NCBI RefSeq assembly: GCF_000003815.2
Contig: NC_049990.1
Coordinates: 9,370,222 to 9,434,221 of the forward strand
DNA length: 64,000 nucleotides
Source: Branchiostoma floridae
Lineage: Eukaryota; Chordata; Leptocardii; Amphioxiformes; Branchiostomatidae
Direction: 5' to 3'
A program made the translations under genes and the position numbers. The notes under the pieces were generated by a model that was given only the letters and a program-made list of their open reading frames with translations, was not told where the DNA came from and made no database searches. Positions 1 to 12,359 of this stretch are shown in pieces. Each line of letters opens with the position of its first letter. Within the stretch, counting starts at the first letter, position 1.

Positions 1-38
1 GATTCAGCAAAACACGTTCTGATGAATAAAAGACTTAC

Positions 39-3000
39 TGATGTCGCATGCTCGCCCCTTCCATCCATCCGGGCACTTGCAGGCCCCGTTGAAAGGATGA
101 CAACTGCCGCCATTTTGACACACGCAGACGTTTCTACATGACCCTCCGTAGTAACCATCCGGACAACCTAAGAGATATATGTGCGCCAGTACGACATCGA
201 AATGTTAAATACAAAAAGCGTGTATTTCATAAACGCGTTTACAGGGAAAGGAAATTTCACATAATTAAGAAAATAGCCTTTTCCATCACACTAGTACTGT
301 AATATCTAGGTAGCTTTGCGATAAACGTTTACGATACATTTGCTCATCCATGGACAGTTCATGATAAATCTATATAAATCAATTTTGTCTTTGACTTTCT
401 GCAAGTGAGTCAAAATCAATGCGCGTGAAAATGTTTATCCGCTAAGTTCGTTTCTTTTGTATGATACGTATACAGTAGAAACCGTTTAATTGCACATCCC
501 ATTTGCCATTGTATTTTGTGCTATAGCTATTATCTGGGCGGTGCAATAATGCGAAGTTATCCAGCTGGACTGCACCGGTTTGGGATTTTGGTATTCCGTG
601 CAATTGACAGAAGTGTGCGGTAATCCGTTGTGTAATTAACTGGTTTCTACTGTACAAATTTGCGCTTCTCACCGATGGGATCGAAGGCGAGCTTCCCTTG
701 AAATTTGACCGAGAATCCCGTAGCCGTTTCAAACTCCAGTGTACAGTCCAACACTGGAGGGTCCTCCGTCATGAGGTCCGTCATGTCCACTTCAAAAAGG
801 ACGTGCCTTCGGTCGCTGTAGTTTGACTTTGGGGGATAGGCAAACCACTGCGGGTCAATGGCGCCATCTTGCGGGCGGTCGTACGATGCATTCTGTTAGC
901 GAAGAAAATGACTGTTATTTGTATCATGTACAATCGTTGAGCAATAAAGTTCATTCATACATTAAGGGGCATTTCTCATAAGTTTGGTGGGGCGGGGTAA
1001 AGATCACTATATGTCTAGAGGTGTATTCGTGAAAAAGAAGAGGAAGGGCTTACACGAGTAAGGGAGAAGAAAAAGAGGATATTTTCGTCTTGCCTCCGGT
1101 CCCAAAAAGAAGCAAGGTGAAACAATAAAGAGAGGTAGTCATCTGTGTTGCTTTTCTATGATCTCCAAAAAGAAAGAATTCGAATCATAACATTTTTTAG
1201 TTCCCCTGTCCACCCATAGTTGATCTTACATCCCAACATCTGCTTGGAAGTTGCAATTCTATATCATATGGCGAAATTGAAATCATTACCCAGTAGGGGG
1301 TCGCGGTCAGGGCGCCTCTTGCTGGGTTTTTGACATTCGTGCACGAAAAGTGGAAAACTGGCGTCGTGCCCGGAGGTATCTGCGTGGTCAGGAACTTATC
1401 CCTCATGACGGAAAAAACTTTCGCCTGACCTAAAACAGAGGGAGAAACAACTGTCGTCATTTACGGGTATGCAAAACAAACAAACAAACAAAAAATTGTC
1501 CGGTGTGTTTAATATGCCATAAGGCGGTTTACCGGGTATGCAAAACAAACAAACAAACTGTGGCAGACGCGTTTGTCCAAAGAAACGGTTATATAATTAT
1601 GTACGGCAAATCATCGGTAATTCTAGATCTGTTTGTCTTGTTTGGTTGGTTGGTTGGTTTGTCGGAAAACAGATACTTGTAGTTGAATGTGGAACTTACA
1701 CTGGTCGTTATTGAGGGACGCAGATGACCGCTTGCCTTGTGCGTGGCCGTCGCTGTACAGAAGTCTGTAACCAAATATGGAGCTAACTCGCACCATAAAT
1801 GGCCACAACTGCAACGAAATAGAGGAAGACAGATATTTGAAAAATGTTGGTAAACAGATGCGGATGCTTACATCATTTTAATGTACGCATATTATCACAA
1901 TTTTATTTCCTCCTTTCGTACATACCAACGCACGATTCAGCGCATCAGCGAAAAAACAACTAGTTGATCGCGTGCAAGTACCTCAATGGCTGACCCCCAG
2001 AGGTGTCGCCAAAACTAAAGTACAGCGCTCTCCTAAAACACCATTTACAGCTTTTCAGCCATCTCTATCATAAGAAAGGCACAGTTAAAATCAAGATACG
2101 ACAAAATCTGACAGTACATAGATATTAACTTACACTTGAGTCGTTCCTTGCCCGCGGTGGCATGTAACAGGCTGGGTTGAAGGTGGGAGGGTATGACGGG
2201 TCATCTATCACGGATATTTGCATTCGAAGTTCGACCTATATATAAAAGAAGATAACCAAATCCTTCTTCAGCCATATGTATCCTCCCTTACGTTTTCAGG
2301 ATGAGCATAATCCTCTAAGAGGTTTGACGGAGTACGTAGCCTCAAATATGGTGTATGATTCCAGCTTTACTTGAGTATATACCCTCAATAAGTTGTGATT
2401 GTTTGAAAGTTAATTGAAATGCAAATAAGTCAGGAAGGATGCATTTTCATGAAAAGGGATTCTTGATTTTTTTTTTTTTTTTTGAAGTCGAAAAAAGGAA
2501 TAAAATGGATTCTCCCTTTAGTTAGTATATTGGAATCTGTTTCTGTTTAATTATTCGTTTTTTTTTACTCACCCCGGTGTGATCGTTGGTCACTATGACA
2601 CCATAGTGCGAGTCAATGTCAAAGTTGAGGTACCTCTTCACGTACAGATTTCCGCTGTCATGGTCAATGGCGAACCGGTCGTCCTGGGGGATGGGGGCAA
2701 AGAGGTATCCATTTAGTGACATTTACTCGGGTCATAAGCAAAAACCTTATCTGGGCAATCGCTTAGTATTGCATTGGTTGCGATATAGATGGGGAAAATG
2801 ATAATTGAAGTCACACTTTTTGAATAATGAGATATTCTTGAGATTGATTTGTGTAAAGATCACTGGAATAACTTATTGATTTCTGAATTTCTGTTATTCA
2901 TTGTTGATTCATTGTTGTATTGTTGAATGGTGCATGAGTGAGTGAGTGAGTGAGTGAGTCAGTGAGTGAGTCAGTGAGTGAGTCAGTCAGTCAGTCAGTC

Positions 3001-4917
3001 AGTCAGTCAGTCAGTCAGTCAGTCAGTAACCACCATAGGTATTTTCTATCCACATTCCCAGCAAAAAAATACCTTGTTTCCGCTCGATATGCGATATGGT
3101 TGTTTGTCAGTCCCTCCTCTCAGACATACGATCACGTGACCTGGTTCAGCGCTCTGGATGAAAGAAACAATAACGTGTTAACTTAACGTAAAATGTGGTC
3201 TTCCAATTCATATTATGTCGAACAAGATATATCACAACAGCCATAACTTCAAATACATCTACCATACGGAAAGATTTATTAAATTATCTGAAAGAAAGTA
3301 AAGAACTACAGAAAATTGACGAACCGTGGGGCTTAAAATCATGGTGCCCTTATATTACAGTCTAGTGTAGTCGGTTTCGTGTCTTGATAGATAATTATCT
3401 AAATCAAGAAGGTTTAAACTTACCTCTAAAACAGCTATGTTGTAGGCTTTCCGTCCTGAAACATTTAATTGTAGAATACTCATTTTTGCTAATTTTAACG
3501 TTTCAATGTAACGTAGATCATATGAACACTAATGATGGTCATCAACCTGTAGTCGTTTGACATTGACTGTATATATATTCAACCAATAGTTGAGCATGGT
3601 TTCGCCCCAAAGGCGTCGCCAAAACAAAAGATCGACAGCCGAGAGTTTGTTGCACTTGCTGCGCAGTGAACCGTATTAAACTTCCTGTTTACGCAGTAGC
3701 TCTATTGTCGTAAATAGGGAAGAGTTGACACTATCAAATAAAAGGGGGTTACCCTGATAGTTTTCAACTTAGGACGAGAAGAAGACAAATCTTATTTGAC
3801 TTGGGAAAACTGAAGTTACACATCAAGGAAGTATTTCTTAAAGCCAATAAAGGGGCATTCCAAGAATTGAAGGATGGCGGTAACGTCTAAACAGAAACAT
3901 GGCACAGGTGAATGAATATGAACAGATATAGAATAATTACCATGGACTTGAGCGGAAAGAATAAGTAATGACAGCACAAGAGAATTAATATATAAACAGG
4001 AAATGAACAGAGTTTTCAAGAAGTCTAGATCTTTTCCTTTTACGCTTACTTGATTCGTCCCAAATGCAACGTCTATAGCGGAAGTAGGCATTACAAAAGA
4101 TACACGAGACATTGGGAAGTTTCTCGATGCCGGCTTGTTTATGGCGACGTGTTAGTGACTTTTTTTTTAATTTTGCAGAAACGTCATTGTCAACAATTGT
4201 GACACTGTGTGTGTTCGTTATCGGTATGACTGTTCTTTTTATGGTTGTGACATTTTAATCGTTGTATATGCCCAGGAAGTCTATAGGACTATCTAATATC
4301 TACGTTCACTACTCTATAGACATCGCACTTTCACACAAATATGCTATACATGATCATTATGTTGATCGTTATGGCACGATCTCACAATGTACTATATAAT
4401 ACATTGAACCATTTAATGGCGAAGTTTCTCTCCTCACACTATCTAAACTCTGATCTCTCGGTAGTAAGTCCATTCCTACTAAGTTAGTGTCACTAGTGTA
4501 CATTCTAACACCTAGTTAAGTTTCGGTGATCACATCGGCTTCAGGGACACTTTCTCTATATGCAACTCCTACTAGCACACGTCGTACGATCGTAAACTTT
4601 GGACATTCTTGGAAAAGTCGTGCTGCTCATTCACTGAGAAGATTGCCCTAGGTACTCTTCAAGCAGAGATTAAGCTCCGGTTGTTTTTGACGTTTTTTTA
4701 AGCGTTTTTTTTTTCTTTATCGGGCTGTCTAGGTCACGAGAAATCAAGAAAACAGTACAAAATGGAAAGCCCGATAAAACGCCTAAAAAAATAATTAAAA
4801 AACAGTCGGAGCCTAACCTCTGCTTGGAGAGTATGTCAATGCACGTATATTCTCACCTGCATAGCAACTGGCAAACAACAGTGTCACGCCTGCAAATATC
4901 TTCAGAAGGTGGTGCAT
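39..4917 (-). CDS. Partial cadherin-repeat/EGF-like secreted or receptor protein (5' nine exons)
   Basis: Nine exons on the minus strand join in frame: 4857-4917, 3424-3455, 3073-3153, 2573-2683, 2136-2235, 1702-1764, 1290-1429, 673-892 and 39-167. All have GT donors and AG acceptors. The donors of the fifth and sixth exons could lie 2 nt further on; the ends chosen keep the frame. The first exon gives a signal peptide (MHHLLKIFAGVTLLFASCYA). The next exons encode a cadherin-like repeat, seen in the pieces GHVIVCLRGG, FAIDHDSGNLYVKRYLNFD and VIDDPSYPPTFNP. About 140 residues that I do not recognise follow. The last visible exon is a 43-residue phase 1-1 EGF-like module (CQNGGSC, CKCPDGW). The gene runs off the left edge, so a membrane helix or kinase domain cannot be judged. 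The domain calls are from motifs only; the exon chain is strongly supported by matching phases. Confidence 0.75.
471..654. mobile_element. 184-bp MITE with TACAGTAGAAACC terminal inverted repeats
   Basis: The left end TACAGTAGAAACC is the inverse of the right end GGTTTCTACTGTA, and both ends carry TA. It lies in an intron of the cadherin/EGF gene. A second copy is at 31822-31999. CAGT-type ends with TA duplication suggest a pogo/Tigger-like non-autonomous element; that class is inferred. Confidence 0.75.
2936..3027. repeat. GAGT/CAGT tetranucleotide microsatellite
   Basis: About 90 bp of GAGT units grade into pure CAGT units inside an intron of the cadherin/EGF gene. The open frame through it (SVSESVSQ) is a by-product of the repeat. 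Confidence 0.9.
4653..4833. mobile_element. 181-bp fold-back MITE-like element
   Basis: The left arm begins TACTCTTCAAGCAGAG and the right arm reads inversely as TACTCTCCAAGCAGAG. Similarity between the arms continues for about 65 bp, down to ATCGGGCT. TA flanks both ends. It lies 24 bp past the first-exon donor, at the start of the cadherin/EGF gene's intron 1. No coding capacity is seen. Confidence 0.75.
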
Positions 4918-6371
4918 TGTTGAGTGAGTGGGCGTGCTGAGAGAGTGGAGTGAGTTTGCACCTAACGTTGTCTACTATAGGTTATAAATCCCACACGGAA
5001 ACCACTAGCAGACTTCAAGGAAATTTCTGTGTCTTTTGACGACTAAATACGTCTGTTGACGTGCCACAAACAGCGTTTGCTTGTCAACACAACTTCCTCA
5101 TAGGTGTAAAGGGAGGCGTTAGGGTAACCCCCTTTGATATTCGATATCATCTTCTCCCAAATTTGGGTCGCTGCTGACATATCTTTTCATCAAGTTTGTT
5201 TTTCACACGCATACCACAAAATGATATTCACAGTCAATTAATCGTTATATCTATTTTTCGATTTTCTAAAAACTGTAGTGTGAATGCAGTTCTAATCCAA
5301 ACATTCTACTAGTAGCGTATTTGCTTGTCTTTCTGTAAAGGCGACATTGGATACAAGCGTAGACAGTACATTTCCCTCAACTGTTATTTATGACGTATTG
5401 TGATAATCTCACGGTTTGGTTTAACACTGGTTCCGTTTGTTTCTTTAAACTCTAAGACACAATTGACTGGGAACTAGACAATGTCAGATGCAGAAGTTCC
5501 TTTTCATTAGAATCATCCATTATTGCAAAAATTGGACAGCATGACTAAACTTTAGCCCAGGAAATAACCTGGTGATTTTATAACAAACAGCACGTAAGAA
5601 TACATTCCTCCTTAGTTTCCTCATACATGAACTTTCCAAACTTTTGCTATACATATATATATAGTCACACAAAATATGAAATACCCCTTGCTATATATCG
5701 TATGCCAGGGTGTTTTCACAAGAATACAAGTAAGGACGAAGGGTGGCGTTGTGTCTATTGTATTATTTGTGTATTTGTATCATTTGGCAATCTTCTTCAA
5801 GCAGATGTTGGGTTATCGGAATGACTCGCATCAAATGTGGGTCGAGAATCACGACAGAATTGCAATACCACGGAATCAAGAGAACCAAGAGTTCGGAGAC
5901 CTCATACCTCTTCGAATATTTTGATCATGCAAATGACTTCCACATTTACATGATCTATGCATCATGGAGTACACCTTTCACCGACCTTCACAGGTCACAA
6001 GTATGAGGTTCCATGTCATTTATCACTTGATTGAGTATGCCATTTCCACATTATTTTGCACAAATTAGGCCCTTATTTGCATACTTGATACCGGTACATT
6101 ATCTTGCATTGAGAATGTATATATTACACTATTTGTTACAATACATGTAACACGTTACATTTGGTCAGCACTATGTAAAAGGAGAACGTACACCAGAAAA
6201 GCGGGAAGCAGATTACGGTTGAATCTATGTCTTATAGACACATTAATCTTCTTTCTCTACTTCTCCGGATCCCTTCAAAGATAAGCTGCAATTTGTTCAA
6301 GGCCAACTTTCACCGAGCGGCGAAAGAAAGGTGTGTATACCACGCCCCTCAACCGTACATTACCCAAAATA
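4918..6371. other. Intergenic region, divergent upstream space
   Basis: This separates the first exon of the minus-strand cadherin/EGF gene from the leader block of the first UGT. Only short overlapping frames are present and none has splice or homology support. A 15-bp sequence at 5121-5135 is the exact inverse of 3741-3755. Promoters of both divergent genes are probably here, but I see no convincing core motif. Confidence 0.5.
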
Positions 6372-6490
6372 GAACGATTACGTGCTGTCGGACATTGACC
6401 TCTGACCTGCGTTGTCGCATATGCCATGACCCAGTAGTGTTTGAGTCAAGCCGCCAGGATCCGGCGTCTGTTGCTGGTCAGTGGACGACG
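6372..6490 (+). promoter_or_regulatory. Conserved leader block of UGT-1 with perfect DR1 site
   Basis: The block resembles those upstream of the other intact UGT units and ends in the donor GACG|GTGAGT. It reads as a non-coding first exon or promoter-exon that would splice to 8323. TGACCTCTGACCT at 6396-6408 is, on the other strand, a perfect AGGTCA direct repeat with one-base spacing, the type bound by HNF4/RXR-class receptors. A four-codon upstream ORF (ATGACCCAGTAG) follows. The transcription start is unknown. A poly-G run lies just downstream at about 6625-6638. Confidence 0.55.
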
Positions 6491-6719
6491 GTGAGTTTTC
6501 CAGAGATTGTGCACGTAATCAGTAGGTAAAGGGACGTATATTGTCATATTTGGTCCCTAGCAAAGTATAAAGCAATGCATGCATGTGTTTACTAGTCGAG
6601 GAGGAGGGGGTTGGGGGTGAATGGGGGGGGGGGGGGGCACTCTTGATTTCTCGTCGATACTATAGCTAGTACTTCATTCTAAACGCCCCTTGCGCTAGCT
6701 GGTAACATTATCCGTGTAC

Positions 6720-7296
6720 GTAATCGATATTTGTGATTTCCAGAGAAACCCCTCCCCATAAGTTGTATAACCTTCCTTTATTTTTGAGTCAGCAATCGAC
6801 AACAAAAACACAGCACCAGCGCTTTGTTCTCCCCTGTGCCGTCCTTCGGTCCGTTTTTCTGTGGAGACCAGGTGAGCTCATAAAATGTAGCTTGGAGTCC
6901 GGTCTTCTTAGCTTTCTGCGCTTTCTGTGTTCGTTGCTACCCCGCCAATGCTTAGGCTGTGTACCCTCCTCCGAACTGACGGGTCAATACTTTCGCTTGT
7001 AAACCAGCGAAAGTATAATTTGAGCCAGCGGTTACTACGGAGGCGGGTAAGGCTAGCTTATGCTTCGATTCGGACACAGTTGTGCCATAATTCGTCACGG
7101 GTGTTCCCCACGGGTAGGTATAGGTAATGGCGTCTACTTGTCGCCAGGTCCCGGGTTAATTTTAACTCCGGGCCTGGTCGGTCCCACGTTTAGCCCGCCA
7201 AAGGGTGTTCCACAGGGGGCATCTAGGAGTTACCCCGAGAGAGAGAAAAACAGCTCGTGGACTACCCTGCAGGGCCTTTTTTTTCCAATTTTGACC
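6720..7296. other. GC-rich block in UGT-1 leader intron, unidentified
   Basis: Homology to the leader introns of the other units resumes at about 7297 and breaks near 6680, so this looks like an insertion specific to UGT-1. It is more GC-rich than its surroundings and contains a 10-bp inverted repeat (TACTTTCGCT at 6988-6997, inverse at 7006-7015). I could not recognise a transposase, RT or known repeat in any frame. Confidence 0.4.
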
Positions 7297-8375
7297 GAAG
7301 CATAACCAGTTGGAGACGGACTTGTAAATCTAACAAGGGTGTGCCCCAGGCTACACATAATGTGTACATGTCTGTTTGATCGATTGCCTTCTCCCTATAA
7401 CCTCTTTGCTTTGTTTTGTCACGGTGACTTATCAACAAAGACCTCGGGGCTAAGAGGTCGGGGCTAGCATGTCCTCCTTTGGATGCATTGTGTATAAATA
7501 CGACAGTTTGCTTGCTGTTACGTACTGTTTTCCGAAGACTATATTTTATTCTGGTGGCACCTGTTTCCCGACAACTTCGAGCTCCTTCAGGAATTAAATT
7601 TAGTACGTAATAGAATATCAAGACGCTTGCGGCAATAGTGCCTGTTTTGGTACATGGTCGTAGGTTGATGTGTTACGCTGAAGGGTGGTTATCATAGTGG
7701 CGATGTAAATACAAATACGACGAGCCCCACTGTTGACTTCTGGGGTTGGCCTTCGCCAACCACAAACATTTAAAGACCCCAAACTATCAAAATAAAGCAT
7801 TTATATGCCAGATAAGAGTTTGCAATATGACATGTCGGCAGAATCGACGAGGGATCCCTGTCGACAGAGACTCCTACCGATCAGGACAGGAATGTGCATA
7901 TCATATGTTAGATTGGACTCACATTTCTAGATCCTGAGTTTCAAGGGTATTCATTGATCGCAGATTGCACTAACGGAATGCAATCGGGATCTCTAGACTC
8001 TACCGAAAGAATCTTTTATTCTACTAGATTGAACTCTCTACCCTGAGAGACATATAGTTTCAAACGCAAAGTGCTCAGATGTATGTTTTTTACGAACAAA
8101 AGGCTAATCGGCTTTGGCACGATGGCATAGCAACGTGGTTCTATCTTAGTAGTAGAATGCAAATAGTTTCAGGCAAATCATTCAGAAAGTATAACTGTAC
8201 ATACATACGACAATGTATCTTTATAATTCTTGTCATTTCTTGTTAACATTTGCCAAGATAACGGTTTTGTCCCTAACTGCTGATATATATACCGTTGAAT
8301 GTACTTTTACTTATATTTTCAGATTTAGAAAACTCTACTATTATTAGTATTTACTGCTGCTGCTGCTGCTGAACA

Positions 8376-11300
8376 ATGTTGACTGGTTTGCACCTATCCC
8401 TGGCGGTTGCCGCCATCTTGTCTCAGCAAGTCCAAGCTGCCGACATCCTCGTCGCAACAATGACCTACACCAGCGCCTGGATGGACGTGGCGAAGATTGC
8501 CGAAGTCTTGGCCTCCCGAGGCCACATCGTCACCGTGCTGGCCCATGCTAGTCAGAAGAGCGACCTGATGCGGAAATTGCCGACCTTGCGGTACGAAACA
8601 TTCGGAGATCCCGAAAAGCCACCGTCGGTGAAGGAATTCTCAACAACTATACCTCAAAAGATGGTAGGTTTTTAGCTAAGAGATTTAAAACATTATAAAA
8701 GACACAAGGAAGGTGAATTTTGTCCCATTTGCCCACTACCCCTCTGGCATTTTTAAGGCCACAGAGGCAGTGTCTGGGACACGGTATTAGAAGCCCGTTA
8801 GCCTAATCCTCTTCTTTCACCACTTTTCATTCCCAAACCGTCAGGTCAGTCAGGTACCCATTTGGTTTCGTCCTGGAGTGGCACCTTTTCCAATAACAAA
8901 GCGTTTAGGAATCGCTAAGCACTGGGGTACGGGATTTCGTGCAGAATGACTTTTACCAACAAAGAGGAAGTTATGAAGTAACGTAAATCAGACTATACTA
9001 TTGTCTACTCTTGGAGCAAAATTCTGGGCGTCATTCCTCAGAGCTTCCGGCTAATAATGTCATGAAATTTTCTTACCTCTTTGTAATATGCCCGTTACAG
9101 GCATTTTCTTCACCTGGTGTCCTAGCCCAGATCGCCCTGGGCAGTACTTTGGCGTCTGCTATGCTGGACTTTAGTAACGAGATGCTGAGTGACAAGCAAC
9201 TACTGACAAAATTGAAGAACAGCCACTATGACGTTGTCCTGACGTATCCTATGACCTCATGTGGGCCCCTGGTGGCGCAGTACTTGGACCTGCCTCTAGT
9301 CTGCACAATGAGGTCTTTGCCTTCGGGACAAGGTGTGTTCATATCAGTGAACAGTACATGTACAGTACAGGCCAACCTGTATGAACATTATATGTTGTAT
9401 TTCAGTCACTGGTCGTTGCCACATAGTCAACTACCTTTTTCTCTTTGCGTTTACAACCTTCTAGTTGTTGCCATCCCAGCAACCTCTTTCATCTATTCCC
9501 CAAAAGACAGGTCCTGGCGTCTTAAGTCAGCGATCCTTGACAATCAGCTAGACTTGGTGTTCTTTGACCTGATCTCGGAAGGACTTTATTATTTGTTGCC
9601 TTGCCTTTTCATCTTAGACAAGACGTCTTTTGTGGATTATCTTTCTTAGTATTACTATCAAGTTACATGTAAAACGTCTGATATTCATATTTGCATGACT
9701 TTTAATCCTATGTTTCAGACGTCCGAGCCACTGGTGTCCCCTATCCTCTTGCGTACGTGCCAACAGTGGGGTCGGGGTTGTCAGATCGGATGACATTCTT
9801 ACAGAGAGTGAAGAACGTGCTGGTTTACTTCGCATTTTCTACTGCTGGGCAGCTTGTCTTCGATAAGGGATATGACGATCTCGCAAAAAGGTTTGTGAAT
9901 TTGTTGTAATAACATGGCAAATTCAAAGGACTGTTACTTGTTTTCGGTTGGAGGTATATTAAGTTGTTAGCAAGTGTAAATGTTCGAAGGAGTGAAAACA
10001 TCCGACAACAACTGGATCGGACGCTGGCTATATTGCTTTTGACTCAATGTTCCTTTTTAATAGAACTGTTTAACTATGTCTCTGGTGTGAGGTAGCTGAA
10101 AGGAGTGTCTCCTCTTTAAACTGAAAAATCATTTATGCCACCAACAGAACGATTGGGGACAACTTCACCATGTCTGCTGCCCTGGCAAGAACCGACGTGT
10201 GGCTCTACCAATCAGATGTCATGTTCGACTTCCCTAAACCCATGATGCCAAATATGGTCAGCATAGCAGGTCACGTGGCTGATGACGTCAAGCCCCTCAG
10301 TGAGGTCAGTTTGTGGAAAAAGAGTAAATTTGCATAGAAATGCGTATCCACAAAAATTCACTACTCACTCATGATTACATGGTCTTTCACAGAACCTTCA
10401 CAGCCTTCTTTGATATGGTCGTAAAGGTGCAACTTAAACGTGGATAGCTCAGACTTGTCTTATCTGCTTAACTGGTATACTTTTATAGGAGCTGGAGAAG
10501 TTTGTGCAGAGTTCTGGAGATGACGGTGTTGTGCTTGTAACGTTCGGCTCCATGGTAGCGGCTATGCCCGCAGAGAAAGCCGACATGCTGGCCGCTGCTT
10601 TTGCCCGTCTGCCACAGAAGGTTGTGTGGCGCTACGCTGGGACGCCACCTCCAAGTCTGGGGTCCAACACCAAGACCATGGAGTGGGTGCCTCAAAACGA
10701 CTTGCTAGGTACTAGTAATGTGGAACTATTGCAATTTGTCTAAATCTAGGCAAACAACAAATGTGTCTTTTAGTTAGTCTTTCCTGTGTTTTATAGTTTT
10801 GTGATGATTGGTCATAGTTTCATTTAGCATATCATGTCTTCCAGCTGTACACGCAGTAAAATAACAGTATTTTGTCATATTTTATATAAGTTGAGTCCAT
10901 ATTTCATACCTACAGCTCATCCCAAGACAAGGGCGTTTGTATCACATTGTGGCTACAACGGAGTAGCAGAGGCCATGTACCACGGGGTGCCTCTTGTCGG
11001 CATGCCTCTCGTGACTGATGCCCATGACAACATTGCCCGGATGGTGGCCCGTGGGATGGCGGTGTCATTGGACATCCACAAGGTGACGTCAGAGGAGGTG
11101 GCCCAGGCCATCATATCTGTTATTTCGGATCCTAGGTAAGTGTGAAATGGAGTAACTGTCAGAAATACCTCACCAAATTCCTGTCTTTTTCTGTCTTTCA
11201 TCTATGGGTGAAAGATCATTATTCTGAAGCAAATTTTTGATTACCAACTGTTGGTGCATGTACGCATGTGGGTATATTGTGGGTATGTAACATAATGGAC

Positions 11301-11611
11301 TCAATTTTTCTTTACCTTTTTTCAGCTATAAGAAGAAGGCCAATTGGATCTCCACGCATCTTCGTGACCAACCACAGTCGCCCATGGAGCGGGCAGTATG
11401 GTGGATAGAACACGTCATCAAACATGGCGGCCTCCCCCATCTCAGGTCGAGGGCACCCGAACTCCCCTTCTACCAGTACTACCTGTTAGACGTCATTGCC
11501 CTGATTGTTGCAGTTATATCTGCTGTATTGTTGTCTTCTTGGAAGTGCTGTTCGTTCGCATTTGGCATGTGCAAAAGGAGTATGACTAGCACCAAGCTAA
11601 AAAGTAATTGA
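8376..11611 (+). CDS. UDP-glycosyltransferase UGT-1 (GT1 family), seven coding exons
   Basis: Exons are 8376-8663, 9101-9332, 9719-9890, 10148-10304, 10489-10708, 10916-11135 and 11326-11611, giving 524 residues. UGTs transfer a sugar from a UDP-sugar to small lipophilic acceptors in the ER lumen. Residues 1-21 are a signal peptide. The signature region begins at WVPQNDLLG (exon 5) and continues through [20 protein letters not shown] (exon 6). A membrane helix spans about 482-502, and the tail ends KLKSN, a KxKxx ER-retrieval signal. The His position before Trp35 is Ala34 (TSAWMDV), Tyr replaces the catalytic Asp at 145, and the sugar motif is Asp-Ala at 391-392. The exon 5 donor (GTACTA) is weaker than in the sister genes. 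A run of six CTG units precedes the ATG in the 5'UTR. The leader acceptor is at 8321-8322. Confidence 0.95.
8712..8890 (-). mobile_element. SINE relic, antisense in UGT-1 intron 1
   Basis: Read on the minus strand this has the same order of motifs (AAATGGGTACCTG, then a GTG..CCAGACAC block, then a GGCC..AAGGC end) as the fuller copy in UGT-9 intron 1. Related relics occupy the same intron in UGT-2, 4, 6, 8 and 9. The SINE assignment rests on the tRNA-like head seen in the UGT-9 copy. Confidence 0.5.
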
Positions 11612-12235
11612 CTGTCATCAAAAGCATATTTGTATGAACGATGAATACAGAGACATCCCGTAAATGAATATGTGGTGTTAAATACTGTGTGAAATAGAAT
11701 TGTTTATGTTGTCAAGCTGTGAATGTTATCTTTGATCGGTGTACGTTTTCGGCAAAAGATTGCCTTTATTATGAAATCCAAGTAGTCAGGGAGGTTGAAC
11801 AAATATCCAAACACACAGTCTGGTATGCAGAACAAATAATACAAATAAATACTTCATTTTTGTTCTTTCATATCTTCTTCTTTGACCTTGTAATTGACGT
11901 CTTTACATTAGTATATATTATGTTTCCGATATTTATTTCTAAATCTACAGGATATATTTGCTCATTTTGCAGCTGCTTTGTACAATTAACAGCAAAATTA
12001 TTTTTCCTATGAAACAGATGAAAATGAATTGATGCGAGCGCGGATGTCAACCATATATCATCAAAGCAACATGGTCTAATCAGTCTTAAGAACTAGAAAC
12101 TCTATGTACAGTACAACTTTCACTCTCTTATAGAGAGCTGCAATTTTGTATAACGTCAATTTTGATCGAACTCATTTTTGTCACTCATTCATACATTACC
12201 CAACATAGAGCGAGTGTGTCAAACTCAAAGTCAAA
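11612..12235. other. UGT-1 3'UTR and flank
   Basis: This is the 3' untranslated and flanking sequence shared by the array, with an AATAAA polyadenylation signal at 11844-11849. The open frames in it are not supported. Confidence 0.6.
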
Positions 12236-12359
12236 GTACGTGCTGTCGGACATTGACCTTTATACAGCCAACTGTTATGTGACATGGCCAACTCCCGAAC
12301 TCAGACTTAGTTGTGTTGGCGTCAGGATTCGGCGTCTGTGACCAGCTCAACGAAGAACG
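12236..12359 (+). promoter_or_regulatory. Leader block of UGT-2
   Basis: Homologous to the other leader blocks and ends AACG|GTGAGT. The DR1-like site is degraded here (TGACCTTTATACA, 12254-12266). The upstream ORF begins ATGGCCAAC and runs to TAG, so it is longer than in the sister units. Confidence 0.5.

Noticed and set aside
2936-3027. CRISPR-like direct repeats
   Set aside because: Simple tetranucleotide repeat without spacers in an animal genome.
3816-4112. 98-codon minus-strand open frame
   Set aside because: It sits in an intron of the cadherin/EGF gene; the exon chain is in phase without it and no matching splice sites were found.
6227-6529. 100-codon plus-strand open frame upstream of UGT-1
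   Set aside because: It overlaps the leader block and runs through the conserved splice donor; sister leaders do not preserve the frame.
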